The notes below the pieces were generated by a model. The model made no database searches. It was given only the letters and a program-made list of their open reading frames with translations, and was not told the origin of the DNA. Position numbers and translations under genes: made by a program. 64,000 bases of DNA from NCBI RefSeq assembly GCF_002723455.1, contig NZ_PDUS01000011.1:76203-140202 (forward strand), written 5' to 3'. This DNA is from Pseudoalteromonas sp. 3D05. GTDB lineage: Bacteria; Pseudomonadota; Gammaproteobacteria; Enterobacterales; Alteromonadaceae. Numbering within the stretch: the stretch's first letter is position 1; each line of letters opens with the position of its first letter. Shown piece after piece: positions 33,465 to 42,059 of the stretch.

Positions 33465-35465
33465 TTAATTTAAGCGCACTAAGGTACGTGTTCTTTTGGG
33501 CTCGGTTAAATAAAGAAATTGCTGAAAATCATGGGATGTATTTATCAGCATTTTTCCATCATCTTTGCCATTAAATATGGTTTTATTACTCCCTGTTTTA
33601 AAATCTATTTCATTCATCTCATAACCGTCTTTATCTGCAAGGGTGACTGTCATTTTCGTAGCTCCGGCGCTCAAACCGATGATCTCTTTTGTAGATGATT
33701 GCCAAACAGTTTCAAGCGCTTTGTTTTTGTTCAATCTAAACACTTGTTTTTCATTGGAAAAGTAAACCTGATCTTGCTCATCTATATCCATTGCGTAACA
33801 TGCCAAGCGTTCTCCTGAGCCTGTATAAGATGTTAACTCAAGCGTCTCTAAGTCAAATTTAGCGGGATGAAAAGTAACCCCGTCTGCAGCGCGATAAGAA
33901 ACTAAAATAGCGTCTTCGTGGTGATACATTTCTCGCAGATAAAATGAATGGTAGGAGTGAGGAATACTTTCAAAGCTTTCTTCTTTTAGATTAATTCTGA
34001 AGAGTGTATTTTTACTGGCAGTGATCACTTCTTCACCATTTTTTGACCAAACTATACCAAATAGTTCTTCGTTGTTTGGGTTAGAAAAAATCAGCGTTTG
34101 CGTGCCATTTTCATATAAAAATAATTGCTTTATACCAAACCGATGAGATTCAAATACAAATTTTGACGAATCAGGGGAATACACAGGTAAAAAGTCGACC
34201 GATGAGGTATCTACGAGCGTTTCGAATTGCGTTGGCGCTTGACGAGTTGAGCGGATTATATCTACATCAACTTTAACTAATTCCATTAAAATCTCGTTAC
34301 CTGACAGCGAGAAATGCGCGTCTCTAATAATGTGGTAATTATTAAACGCCAACTTTTTTAGTTGCCCCTGTAAATTTAATAACTGGAGTTCATGTTTATT
34401 ACTGATCAATAATTGTTTTTCATCGGGGTGCCAGCTCAAACCTTGCACTGAGTCTTCAACAACCGCTAATGTTTTTGTTGTGCTTGTTTTAATGTCGAAC
34501 AAATCAATTCTGTATTTATTTTGCCCAGCCTCAGAGGCAAGCGCAATAGACTGCTGACTTGGTGATAGTGCCTGCAACTTCATCCAATCTTGCCCAGCGG
34601 ATGACTTAATGACTCTTTTTTCTTGGGTTGTTAAATCGATTGAACTTAGCTGAGTATGGTTATCGCTTTGACGTTTTTCAATAAAATAAATATGGTTGTC
34701 ATGGGCCCACTCTAACTGCTGGCTCGTCACTTTAAAGTCTTTAAAAGTATAAATTTCTCTGTAGTTTGCAGGTTGTAATGTCAGTTTATCTAAGGTGAAA
34801 TACCCCAATGTTTGGGTATCTTGCTGGTGCACAAATACGATTTCACTGTCGTCGCTGCTCCACCCAAGACTGTGATACGTTGACTGTTTTTGGGTTAACC
34901 TAATTTCTTTTCCTGAGCGTAAGTTTTTTAACCAGATAGTTTGGTTTGACTTATCACCTCGCACAAAGGCTACATATTCACCATTATGTGATAAAGAAAT
35001 ACTAGATTCATTTTCTTCACTCGAAGAAATAGGCATCAATTTAGTAAAGTGTGTTTTTACTTGCGGTGTATCAGGGTAAAGCCAACTTACAATCCCAATC
35101 AACATGACGATTAAAATAGCCAACGCTGGTAAGTATAGACGTTTGGGTTTATTTAACTGCGGCTCAGCTACTTCGAGGCTGTACCCGCGCTTTGGGTGAG
35201 TAATAATAAAACGTGGATTTTTTGAATCTTCATTCAATGCCTTTCTAAGCAATGCTATACAGCGCTGCACATAGCTTGGGCTGAATGTCGCATTTGGCCA
35301 TACAGCTGAAAAAATTTGTTCCTGGCTAACCACAGTACCCCGATGAGAATACAAATATTGCAGTACATCCATGACTTTAGGTTCAACGACTTGCTCTGTA
35401 TCAGCTGATGATATTTTACATCTACTGACATCTATAGCGAATTCCCCTATTACAAACTTGCCCAC
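33465..35465 (-). CDS. CadC-like membrane-bound transcriptional regulator with beta-propeller
   Basis: 666 aa. An OmpR/PhoB-type winged helix (residues about 3-105, with SPSYVQRCIALLRKALNED as the recognition region and HPKRGYSLEV as the wing) is followed by one membrane helix (about 128-148) and a large periplasmic WD40/TolB-like beta-propeller built of repeats such as HNGEYVAFVRGDKSNQTIWL. It should bind DNA from the inner membrane and sense a periplasmic signal, as CadC and ToxR do. It is divergent from the spermidine-synthase-like gene across 129 bases, which may be its target. Signal and target are inferred. Confidence 0.82.
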   Translation of the reverse strand: MGKFVIGEFAIDVSRCKISSADTEQVVEPKVMDVLQYLYSHRGTVVSQEQIFSAVWPNATFSPSYVQRCIALLRKALNEDSKNPRFIITHPKRGYSLEVAEPQLNKPKRLYLPALAILIVMLIGIVSWLYPDTPQVKTHFTKLMPISSSEENESSISLSHNGEYVAFVRGDKSNQTIWLKNLRSGKEIRLTQKQSTYHSLGWSSDDSEIVFVHQQDTQTLGYFTLDKLTLQPANYREIYTFKDFKVTSQQLEWAHDNHIYFIEKRQSDNHTQLSSIDLTTQEKRVIKSSAGQDWMKLQALSPSQQSIALASEAGQNKYRIDLFDIKTSTTKTLAVVEDSVQGLSWHPDEKQLLISNKHELQLLNLQGQLKKLAFNNYHIIRDAHFSLSGNEILMELVKVDVDIIRSTRQAPTQFETLVDTSSVDFLPVYSPDSSKFVFESHRFGIKQLFLYENGTQTLIFSNPNNEELFGIVWSKNGEEVITASKNTLFRINLKEESFESIPHSYHSFYLREMYHHEDAILVSYRAADGVTFHPAKFDLETLELTSYTGSGERLACYAMDIDEQDQVYFSNEKQVFRLNKNKALETVWQSSTKEIIGLSAGATKMTVTLADKDGYEMNEIDFKTGSNKTIFNGKDDGKMLINTSHDFQQFLYLTEPKRTRTLVRLN

Positions 35466-35594
35466 TGGCTACTCCAATAAATTATTATAAATCATATATT
35501 AAGGTTTTCTTAAGAGAAACTCTAGGCTAATTCCATTGCTGCTTGATCTGTTACCCGCAATGCTGCTCACATGATTCATTAATAATTAATATCC

Positions 35595-37595
35595 ATGCTT
35601 CGTATCTTATTCTTATTAACCATTTTTGTTAGCGCCTTTTTGCTATTTCAAATTCAACCTATGCTATCTAAAGAGCTGTTACCACGATTTGGAGGCGGCG
35701 CATCAGTGTGGTCAGCTAGTCTATTTTTTTATCAAACTGTTTTATTACTTGGTTACTTTTACGCACACTTTTTAAGTCATTACCCTTTAAAAAAACAAAT
35801 GGTAATCCATATTTCGCTTGTTGTTGTAGCGAGCTTAATTAGCCTAAACAAATTCCACGTTAATTTAGATTTAGCCCCTAACTGGTCAGTTATGGCAATC
35901 TTATTAAATCAAATTGGCTTAGTGTTTATGTTGCTAAGCGCCACAAGTGTACTTATGCAACGATGGTACATAGAGCGTGGTAAAAATGCAGTGCCCTACC
36001 ATTGGTATTCGGTTTCTAATCTTGGCTCTTTATTAGCCTTAATAAGCTACCCACTCGTATTTGAGGTGTTATTTTCACTGCCGCAACAAAAAAATTACTG
36101 GCAAATAGGGCTGCTTACCTACTGCATACTATTAATTTGTTTAGCCTATAAACTATTAGGCAAAAGCAGCAAAGAAAATAACTCATCGCTACCACACGTA
36201 CAAACCATTCTAAAAAAGCCCAATATGCTTTGGCTTATTTTATCCGCAACAAGCTCAATTTTGCTAATTGCAACCACACAAATGATCAGCACCAACATTC
36301 CACCAATGCCACTTGTATGGGTGGTGCCTCTCGCTATCTATTTAGGTAGTTTTAGTTATACGTTTGCCAATAAAAACAACTATAACCGCTCTGTTTGGGG
36401 TTATGCTTTTATATTCAGCGCATTTGCAGGTTTAATAATGTACTTCTTAGGAAGTCAGTTTAATGCAATTGCGCAAATTATTATTTATAGCTTTATATTA
36501 TTGAGTGGCTGCATGATTTGCCACGGTGAACTTAGGCAACTCGCACCACAAGGTACATTACTAACACACTTTTATTTGTATATTGCTTTAGGTGGCGCAC
36601 TTGGTAGTTTATTTACAACGTTACTTGCTCCGCTGCTGTTTGAACAAATCACCGAGTATATCGTCGCTTTAGCAGTACTGCTTATTCTCATTAGTTACAT
36701 TCATCTAACTCAAATTAAAAAAATAAATACGATATTGCTCGGTGCGACAGCTTTGTGGTGTGGCTGCTATTTAGTGCTTTATTCTAGTTTTAATCAATAT
36801 AACGTTGCATCGCAGAGGAATTTTTATGGTTACATAACAGTAAAAGATATCAATACTCCTGAGCTTGCGCAAAGGCGTTTAATTGATGGTACTACGGTGC
36901 ATGGTTCACAACCCTTACATGGTCAAGATGAACTCACTAGCAGTTACTATCATCAACATACAGGCGTCGCTAAGTCGTTGGCGATACTTAAAAGCCAAGA
37001 AAAGCTTAACATGGGCGTCGTGGGGTTAGGTGCAGGTGTTTTAGCTAGCCTCGCAGACAAGCACGAAACAGTGCATTTTTATGAGTTAAACCCCGCGGTT
37101 TATACAATGGCAAATAGGTATTTTGATTACCTTAAAAACAGCCCAGCCAAAATAAATGTCACCATTGGTGATGGCAGAGTCGCATTAACAAACGAGCTTA
37201 AAAGTAATGCACCTTTAATGAACGCATTGGTTATTGATGCATTTTCAAGTGATGTTATTCCCGCCCACCTATTAACTCAAGAAGCGTTTGAGCTTTACTG
37301 GCAACGATTAAGTAAAAATGGCATTTTAATCATCCATATATCAAATAACCATATAGATTTACTGCCAGTGATCCAAGCGCATAGTAGGTACTTTGATAAA
37401 GCATTAATAAAGTTTAAGCACAGTGCAAAAAAGTTAACTGCATTAGGCTCTGAATGGGTTGTATTAACCAGCAACCAACAGTTTTTAGATGCCATAGAAA
37501 TCAGTGAATTATCGCCAATAAAACCCTACCCAAACACTCAGTTAGTACACTGGACGGATCAAAAAAATAGTGCATTACCGCTAATAAAACTCTAG
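35595..37595 (+). CDS. Membrane-fused spermidine-synthase-like protein
   Basis: 666 aa. The first 400 residues hold about ten or more hydrophobic segments (starting ILFLLTIFVSAFLLFQIQPML, a block shared by this family). The C-terminal part (about 425-650) is a Rossmann methyltransferase/SpeE-like fold with VGLGAGVLASLA, an acidic ribose ligand in HFYELNPAV, GDGR, and DAFSSDVIPAHLL. Such fusions are common but their product is unsettled; no speD decarboxylase is near, so polyamine synthesis is not assured. Monocistronic, ending at a strong terminator, divergent from a CadC-like regulator. Confidence 0.78.
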   Translation: MLRILFLLTIFVSAFLLFQIQPMLSKELLPRFGGGASVWSASLFFYQTVLLLGYFYAHFLSHYPLKKQMVIHISLVVVASLISLNKFHVNLDLAPNWSVMAILLNQIGLVFMLLSATSVLMQRWYIERGKNAVPYHWYSVSNLGSLLALISYPLVFEVLFSLPQQKNYWQIGLLTYCILLICLAYKLLGKSSKENNSSLPHVQTILKKPNMLWLILSATSSILLIATTQMISTNIPPMPLVWVVPLAIYLGSFSYTFANKNNYNRSVWGYAFIFSAFAGLIMYFLGSQFNAIAQIIIYSFILLSGCMICHGELRQLAPQGTLLTHFYLYIALGGALGSLFTTLLAPLLFEQITEYIVALAVLLILISYIHLTQIKKINTILLGATALWCGCYLVLYSSFNQYNVASQRNFYGYITVKDINTPELAQRRLIDGTTVHGSQPLHGQDELTSSYYHQHTGVAKSLAILKSQEKLNMGVVGLGAGVLASLADKHETVHFYELNPAVYTMANRYFDYLKNSPAKINVTIGDGRVALTNELKSNAPLMNALVIDAFSSDVIPAHLLTQEAFELYWQRLSKNGILIIHISNNHIDLLPVIQAHSRYFDKALIKFKHSAKKLTALGSEWVVLTSNQQFLDAIEISELSPIKPYPNTQLVHWTDQKNSALPLIKL

Positions 37596-37630
37596 GGCGT
37601 GTTGACCTTTCGTGATTGAAATTTATTCAA

Positions 37631-37659
37631 ATAAGGGGCAAGCTATCTTGCCCCATTTT
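37631..37659. terminator. Bidirectional terminator
   Basis: 8-bp perfect stem GGGGCAAG/CTTGCCCC with a CTAT loop, flanked by AAATAA and ATTTT. It serves the spermidine-synthase-like gene and the convergent lipoprotein gene. A second small hairpin, TTAGCC/GGCTAA, lies about 15 bases further on. Confidence 0.8.
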
Positions 37660-37715
37660 GGTAGTTAGCCCTTTAGGCTAATAAGAAGAAACTTTAGATC
37701 CGTAAAATATGGGTG

Positions 37716-38324
37716 CTATGAAAATATGCGCTCTAGCCAACCTTTGTCCAAATCGTCTTCGCATTTTTTTAATTGTGCACCGTACCGACTTGCGCGGTTT
37801 TTTACTTTATTAGCAACGCTCATTAACCATTTTTTCTTTTTATAGGTTCCGCGCTTATAACCGCCCCACCCTTCGTGGTAATTTAGGTATTGCGCGTACG
37901 CATCCCATTTAGATACGCCATTGACTTTGTTGGTTTTATAAACAAACCACGCCATAAAATCAATGGCGTCATCAAAGTCATCTCTGTCGGCACCATTATT
38001 ACCGGTTTCACGAATGTAATCTGACCACGTGGGGGTTTTTGCTTGTGAGTAACCGTAGGCTGAACTGGCTCGTCCTGTTGGAATTATCCATAAAAAATAT
38101 TCCATCGGCGGCGCTGCGTCATGACGAAAAGAACTTTCTTGGTACATCATGCTCATTAGAACATGTTTAGGCGATCCCCACTTTTCTTGAGCATCTCTTG
38201 CATCATAATACCAATCGTTTTTTTCTTCAAAAATTTTACATATATCATTAGGTTGCTTAGGGGGCGCTGTTGCGCAACCAGTTAAAATAGCTCCCAGCGA
38301 TAAGATTATTAAACTTTTTTTCAT
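37716..38324 (-). CDS. Lipoprotein with lysozyme-like (SLT) fold
   Basis: 202 aa. The signal peptide ends in the lipobox LTGC (Cys16), so it is a lipid-anchored envelope protein. The domain begins MSMMYQESSFRHDA, where the Glu of QESSF is the expected catalytic acid of lytic transglycosylases. Conserved SSAYGYSQAKTPTWSDY and YLNYHEGWGGY follow. It should cleave peptidoglycan strands, or bind them if inactive. It stands alone on the minus strand; the region upstream holds an orphan terminator pointing the other way. Confidence 0.8.
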   Translation of the reverse strand: MKKSLIILSLGAILTGCATAPPKQPNDICKIFEEKNDWYYDARDAQEKWGSPKHVLMSMMYQESSFRHDAAPPMEYFLWIIPTGRASSAYGYSQAKTPTWSDYIRETGNNGADRDDFDDAIDFMAWFVYKTNKVNGVSKWDAYAQYLNYHEGWGGYKRGTYKKKKWLMSVANKVKNRASRYGAQLKKCEDDLDKGWLERIFS

Positions 38325-38417
38325 TTTTTTGCGTTCTCGCTGAACTTTTTATAAAAGTGTGAGTCAGATTATTTGAATGCGCAGTTTAGCATTGTTTCAT
38401 CCCTGAAGAATCTTTAT

Positions 38418-38444
38418 GCAGCCCACATTGGGCTGCTTTTTTTT
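38418..38444 (+). terminator. Orphan rho-independent terminator, plus direction
   Basis: 8-bp perfect stem GCAGCCCA/TGGGCTGC with a 3-base CAT loop and eight T residues on the plus strand. No plus-strand gene lies upstream (the nearest, at 35595-37595, already has its own terminator). On the minus strand it follows gshA but lacks a U tail there. Confidence 0.8.
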
Positions 38445-38446
38445 GC

Positions 38447-40027
38447 TTATTGATTACCTTTAAAATACTCAGATAAATAGCCTTTAAAAGAAATGCTATC
38501 TGCAGCTGTAATCGCTTGTTCATCAACAATCGATTGTTCAGCTTGCTGTTGCAAGTAAGTATCTGAAAACACATGATATGGAGTCACTTGGTGGCTTTGT
38601 TTATACTTCTGTGCAAGTGCCAGTGCAAAGTGACCATTATCAACATCTTGTTCTTTGAGCTGAGCAACATATTGACCTGAATACGTCAGCGAGGCGTCGT
38701 TTAACCATGTTTTCAATCGTGCAATGGTTTGCACATAATGACTCGTACCGTAAGCTGTATCCATATAATCTGCTACATCAGCTAACTGAGCGAATATCTC
38801 TTCACCCCATTGCACTAAGTTCGTTGGATTGCCAGACTTATTCAATAACAGTGACGCATCTCGGCCATTATTCACGACAGAGTCTAGATTTTCAGTACTG
38901 CGTGTTTGCGAATCCCAATCCATCTCAGGGGAATCTTTTAATAAACAGTACGTTAAAAACACGTCTAGGAAGTGTATTTGCTCTAAAGAAATACCCGTTT
39001 CACTGAATGGATTAACATCCAAAGCGCGTATTTCAATATATTCTATACCACCGCGTAAAAGCGCATCAGTCGGAGTTTCACCACTTTGCGCATTTCGCTT
39101 AGGGCGAATCGGCGAGTAAAACTCATTTTCAATTTGCAGGATATTTTTATTTAACTGCTTTGGTTCATCGCTTTTATAGTCAGCAATATCAGCGTAAATA
39201 TCTGAAGGTGAGTGAATGGCTCGCTTTAGGCCTGCAACATATTCATCTAATGAGTTATACATAACTTTTAGTGATGACTGCGCGCTATTAGTGTAACCCA
39301 AATCACCTAAACGCAACGCAGTGCCAGTCTCTAAGAACAACGTACCCTTACCCAGCTTTTTAAACGGAAGATCTGTTTTACGACCTTGCAAAAAAGAGCT
39401 GCATAAAGCAGGTGATGCCCCGAACAAATAACTAATTAACCACAATTCGCGCTTAAAGTTTCGAATAAGCCCCAAATAACCTGCAGAAATAAATGTATCT
39501 AAAGGCCCTGTGTCTCCTTTTAAAGCTTGGAGTGATTGCCACAGGCTTTTAGGAAATGAGATATTAAAATGAACACCAGCAATCGCCTGCATCATACTGC
39601 CGTAACGATTTTTTAAACCTTCACGGTATAGAGTTTTCATGCGACCAACATTAGACTCACCGAATTGAGCAAGTACAATATCATCTTGATGATCGATAAA
39701 GCACGGCATACTGATTGGCCACAATAATTCATCATCCATTTTTGATAATGTAAATTTTTGCAAGTCTTGTAGTTGTTTAAGAGTTTCTTCCGCTGACTCA
39801 CTAACAGGCGTAATAAATTCTAAAAGAGATTCTGAAAAGTCAGTAGTGATATGGCCATTTGTTAGCGCACAGCCCACTCCTTTTGGGTGCCCTAATTGAG
39901 AGATAACGCCATTAGGCTTAATTCTAAGCGCTTCTCTTTCAATACCACGTTGAATACCTTTTATGGCGTGTTTATTTTTTTCTGAAGATAACGCTGTTAA
40001 CGTTGTAGTTAGTTCATGTGTAGTCAA
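38447..40027 (-). CDS. gshA: Glutamate-cysteine ligase GshA
   Basis: 526 aa, ATP-dependent ligase making gamma-glutamylcysteine, the first step of glutathione synthesis. The N-terminal block IKGIQRGIEREALRI, TDFSESLLEFITP and the later RNGRDASLLL-like segment (NNGRDASLLLNKSG) match the proteobacterial family. An ATG nine codons upstream (MPRGSRKYF) lacks a ribosome-binding site. The TTG at 40027 sits six bases after GAGGAAG and gives MTTHELTTTLTAL, so a TTG start is chosen. Monocistronic. Confidence 0.92.
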   Translation of the reverse strand: MTTHELTTTLTALSSEKNKHAIKGIQRGIEREALRIKPNGVISQLGHPKGVGCALTNGHITTDFSESLLEFITPVSESAEETLKQLQDLQKFTLSKMDDELLWPISMPCFIDHQDDIVLAQFGESNVGRMKTLYREGLKNRYGSMMQAIAGVHFNISFPKSLWQSLQALKGDTGPLDTFISAGYLGLIRNFKRELWLISYLFGASPALCSSFLQGRKTDLPFKKLGKGTLFLETGTALRLGDLGYTNSAQSSLKVMYNSLDEYVAGLKRAIHSPSDIYADIADYKSDEPKQLNKNILQIENEFYSPIRPKRNAQSGETPTDALLRGGIEYIEIRALDVNPFSETGISLEQIHFLDVFLTYCLLKDSPEMDWDSQTRSTENLDSVVNNGRDASLLLNKSGNPTNLVQWGEEIFAQLADVADYMDTAYGTSHYVQTIARLKTWLNDASLTYSGQYVAQLKEQDVDNGHFALALAQKYKQSHQVTPYHVFSDTYLQQQAEQSIVDEQAITAADSISFKGYLSEYFKGNQ

Positions 40028-40054
40028 AAAATACTTCCTCGAGCCACGTGGCAT

Positions 40055-40450
40055 AATCCTAAGTCTATGGGGGCGAAATGATAATACTCAAGGCAAAACA
40101 ATCAGGATCACCGTAATATCTATTACTTACTGTTCATGAAAGAATACGACATTCAACGCGTGACCAATGCCCATACACTTTTTCACTATTATTAATCTTG
40201 CCATTGAAAAGGGGATTATACAATTGCTTTGATAGCACCACTGTCGTGCCAATATATAACCCCGCCCATAAATGCATAATAATAGACCTAGTAAACTCAT
40301 AAAATCATTCGCCTAGAATGTAATTAATCATAAACTAAAACTAATAGTAGACTTTAAGCTTGCCCCACCCCCAAAACCTAGTATTTTAGGTGTGTAATAA
40401 TCATTTAAGCTCTATAATAGCCTTAATAAATGAGTATTTAAGGATATCCC
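40055..40450. other. Intergenic region between gshA and the chemoreceptor gene
   Basis: About 400 bases between divergent genes. No RNA gene, repeat or coding frame of note is seen. A small hairpin ACCTA/TAGGT lies near 40377-40392, and CTATAATAG near 40411 is a plausible -10 for the chemoreceptor. Confidence 0.4.
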
Positions 40451-41998
40451 ATGCGTCGTGGCCAACAATTAATCGATGAAGAAGTTTCATTTTCGCAAGA
40501 CGAAGCCCTCGTTTCAACAACCGACCTACGAGGCATCATAACTTATGCCAATGAATCATTTTGCAACATTGCCGGCTATTCACTAGAAGAGTTAATGGGA
40601 AAAAACCACAACATCGTTCGCCACCCAGACATGCCTAAAGCAGCATTTAAAGAAATGTGGGAAAAATTAAAAGCGGGTCACTCATGGCGTGGAATGGTAA
40701 AGAATCGTTGTAAAGATGGCCGTTACTATTGGGTAGATGCATTCGTAACCCCTATTTTTGAAAATAACCAACTCGTTGGTTATCAATCAGTAAGAAGTAA
40801 ACCCACAACGCAATTAAAGGAACGTGCAGCTGCGCTTTACAAGAAAATTAACGCTGGTAAATCAGTTACTTCATACCGAGAGCTTGTTACTCTAAGGCAG
40901 TCTTTATCTGCAATAGTGACACTTATTGGTCTAGTATTATTAGCCATATATTCTTCTATGACTATCGCATTAATTACCACCGTATTTTGTTTGGTGGTTA
41001 TGGCACTAAATTATGATGAGCTTTTTGTCACCCCAGCTTTATTAAAGCAACAAAAAGCAACGTTTGATTCTGTCTCTCGGTATATCTATGTTGGCGCTTA
41101 TCCATTTAGTATTAGTCACTATAATAATGAAATGCTGAACGCAAAGCTAAGTACAGTTTTGGGCCGTATAAAAGATGCAACTGCGACATTTAATTCCATT
41201 GCTTCAAACTTAGACAATCAGTCATCTCTTACTGAGCAAGGTATTTCTGCCCAAGGCGAACGCCTTAGTCAAATTGCCACTGCTATGTCACAAATGAGCG
41301 CCACTATTGGTGAGATTTCTAGTAGCACACATGATACTGCAGAAAAAGTAAATGTGACTTACCAAAGTTGCTCAGATATCAAGCTTCATATAGCAGACAA
41401 TAGCACTATGGTGTCTAGCCTTGCTGTTCAAGTAGAGGAAGCGGCCAGTACTGCCAACGCATTAGCCACTGAAGCCGATAAAATTGGTCAAGTAATGACT
41501 GAAATTGAGGGCATAGCTGAGCAAACTAATTTACTTGCATTAAATGCTGCAATTGAGGCTGCTCGAGCAGGTGAACATGGCCGTGGTTTTGCGGTAGTAG
41601 CCGATGAAGTTCGTGCTTTATCATCTCGTACTCAAAAAGCCACATCACAGATTCATAATTCTATAAAAGAAATACAAGACACCTTATTTAGCTGGTCGTC
41701 TGTTATGAAAAACACCAAAACCCAAGCTGATCAATGCGTAGATACAACAGGTCACACCCAAGTGGAGCTCGACAGTATTTTTGCACAGATTAGCGAGATT
41801 TCTCAATTAGCAACGCAAATATCCACTGCAGCAGAAGAGCAGCAGGTGGTCAGTGGTGATATAAGCAACAATATTGAGCAAATTAAAGGCTTTAGTGATG
41901 AGAACTTAAATATGAGTTATAAAGTAGCTCAAGATGCAGCTCACCTTGTTGAGGGTTCAGCAAAAGTCAGAGATATATTACAAACTTTTAAGGTATAA
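40451..41998 (+). CDS. PAS-domain methyl-accepting chemotaxis protein (Aer-like)
   Basis: 515 aa. An N-terminal PAS domain (about 15-125; [20 protein letters not shown] and [15 protein letters not shown]) resembles the FAD-binding Aer sensor of energy and oxygen taxis. Two adjacent membrane helices (about 153-190) form a hairpin, so there is no periplasmic sensor. The cytoplasmic signalling domain has the hairpin tip [20 protein letters not shown]. No C-terminal CheR-binding pentapeptide is seen. Monocistronic, ending in a strong terminator. Confidence 0.9.
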   Translation: MRRGQQLIDEEVSFSQDEALVSTTDLRGIITYANESFCNIAGYSLEELMGKNHNIVRHPDMPKAAFKEMWEKLKAGHSWRGMVKNRCKDGRYYWVDAFVTPIFENNQLVGYQSVRSKPTTQLKERAAALYKKINAGKSVTSYRELVTLRQSLSAIVTLIGLVLLAIYSSMTIALITTVFCLVVMALNYDELFVTPALLKQQKATFDSVSRYIYVGAYPFSISHYNNEMLNAKLSTVLGRIKDATATFNSIASNLDNQSSLTEQGISAQGERLSQIATAMSQMSATIGEISSSTHDTAEKVNVTYQSCSDIKLHIADNSTMVSSLAVQVEEAASTANALATEADKIGQVMTEIEGIAEQTNLLALNAAIEAARAGEHGRGFAVVADEVRALSSRTQKATSQIHNSIKEIQDTLFSWSSVMKNTKTQADQCVDTTGHTQVELDSIFAQISEISQLATQISTAAEEQQVVSGDISNNIEQIKGFSDENLNMSYKVAQDAAHLVEGSAKVRDILQTFKV

Positions 41999-42010
41999 AT
42001 AGTCACTGAG

Positions 42011-42039
42011 AAAAAAGGCCAGCTAATTGCTGGCCTTTT
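42011..42039. terminator. Bidirectional terminator between chemoreceptor and clpB
   Basis: 11-bp perfect stem AAAAGGCCAGC/GCTGGCCTTTT with a 5-base loop TAATT. A and T ends give U tails in both directions. Confidence 0.9.
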
Positions 42040-42059
42040 ATGTACCCAAAGCCCCAATA

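Noticed and set aside
37596-37620. GGGCGTGTTGACC-like sequence resembling an insertion-sequence end
   Set aside because: Single short stretch with no partner repeat or transposase remnant nearby.
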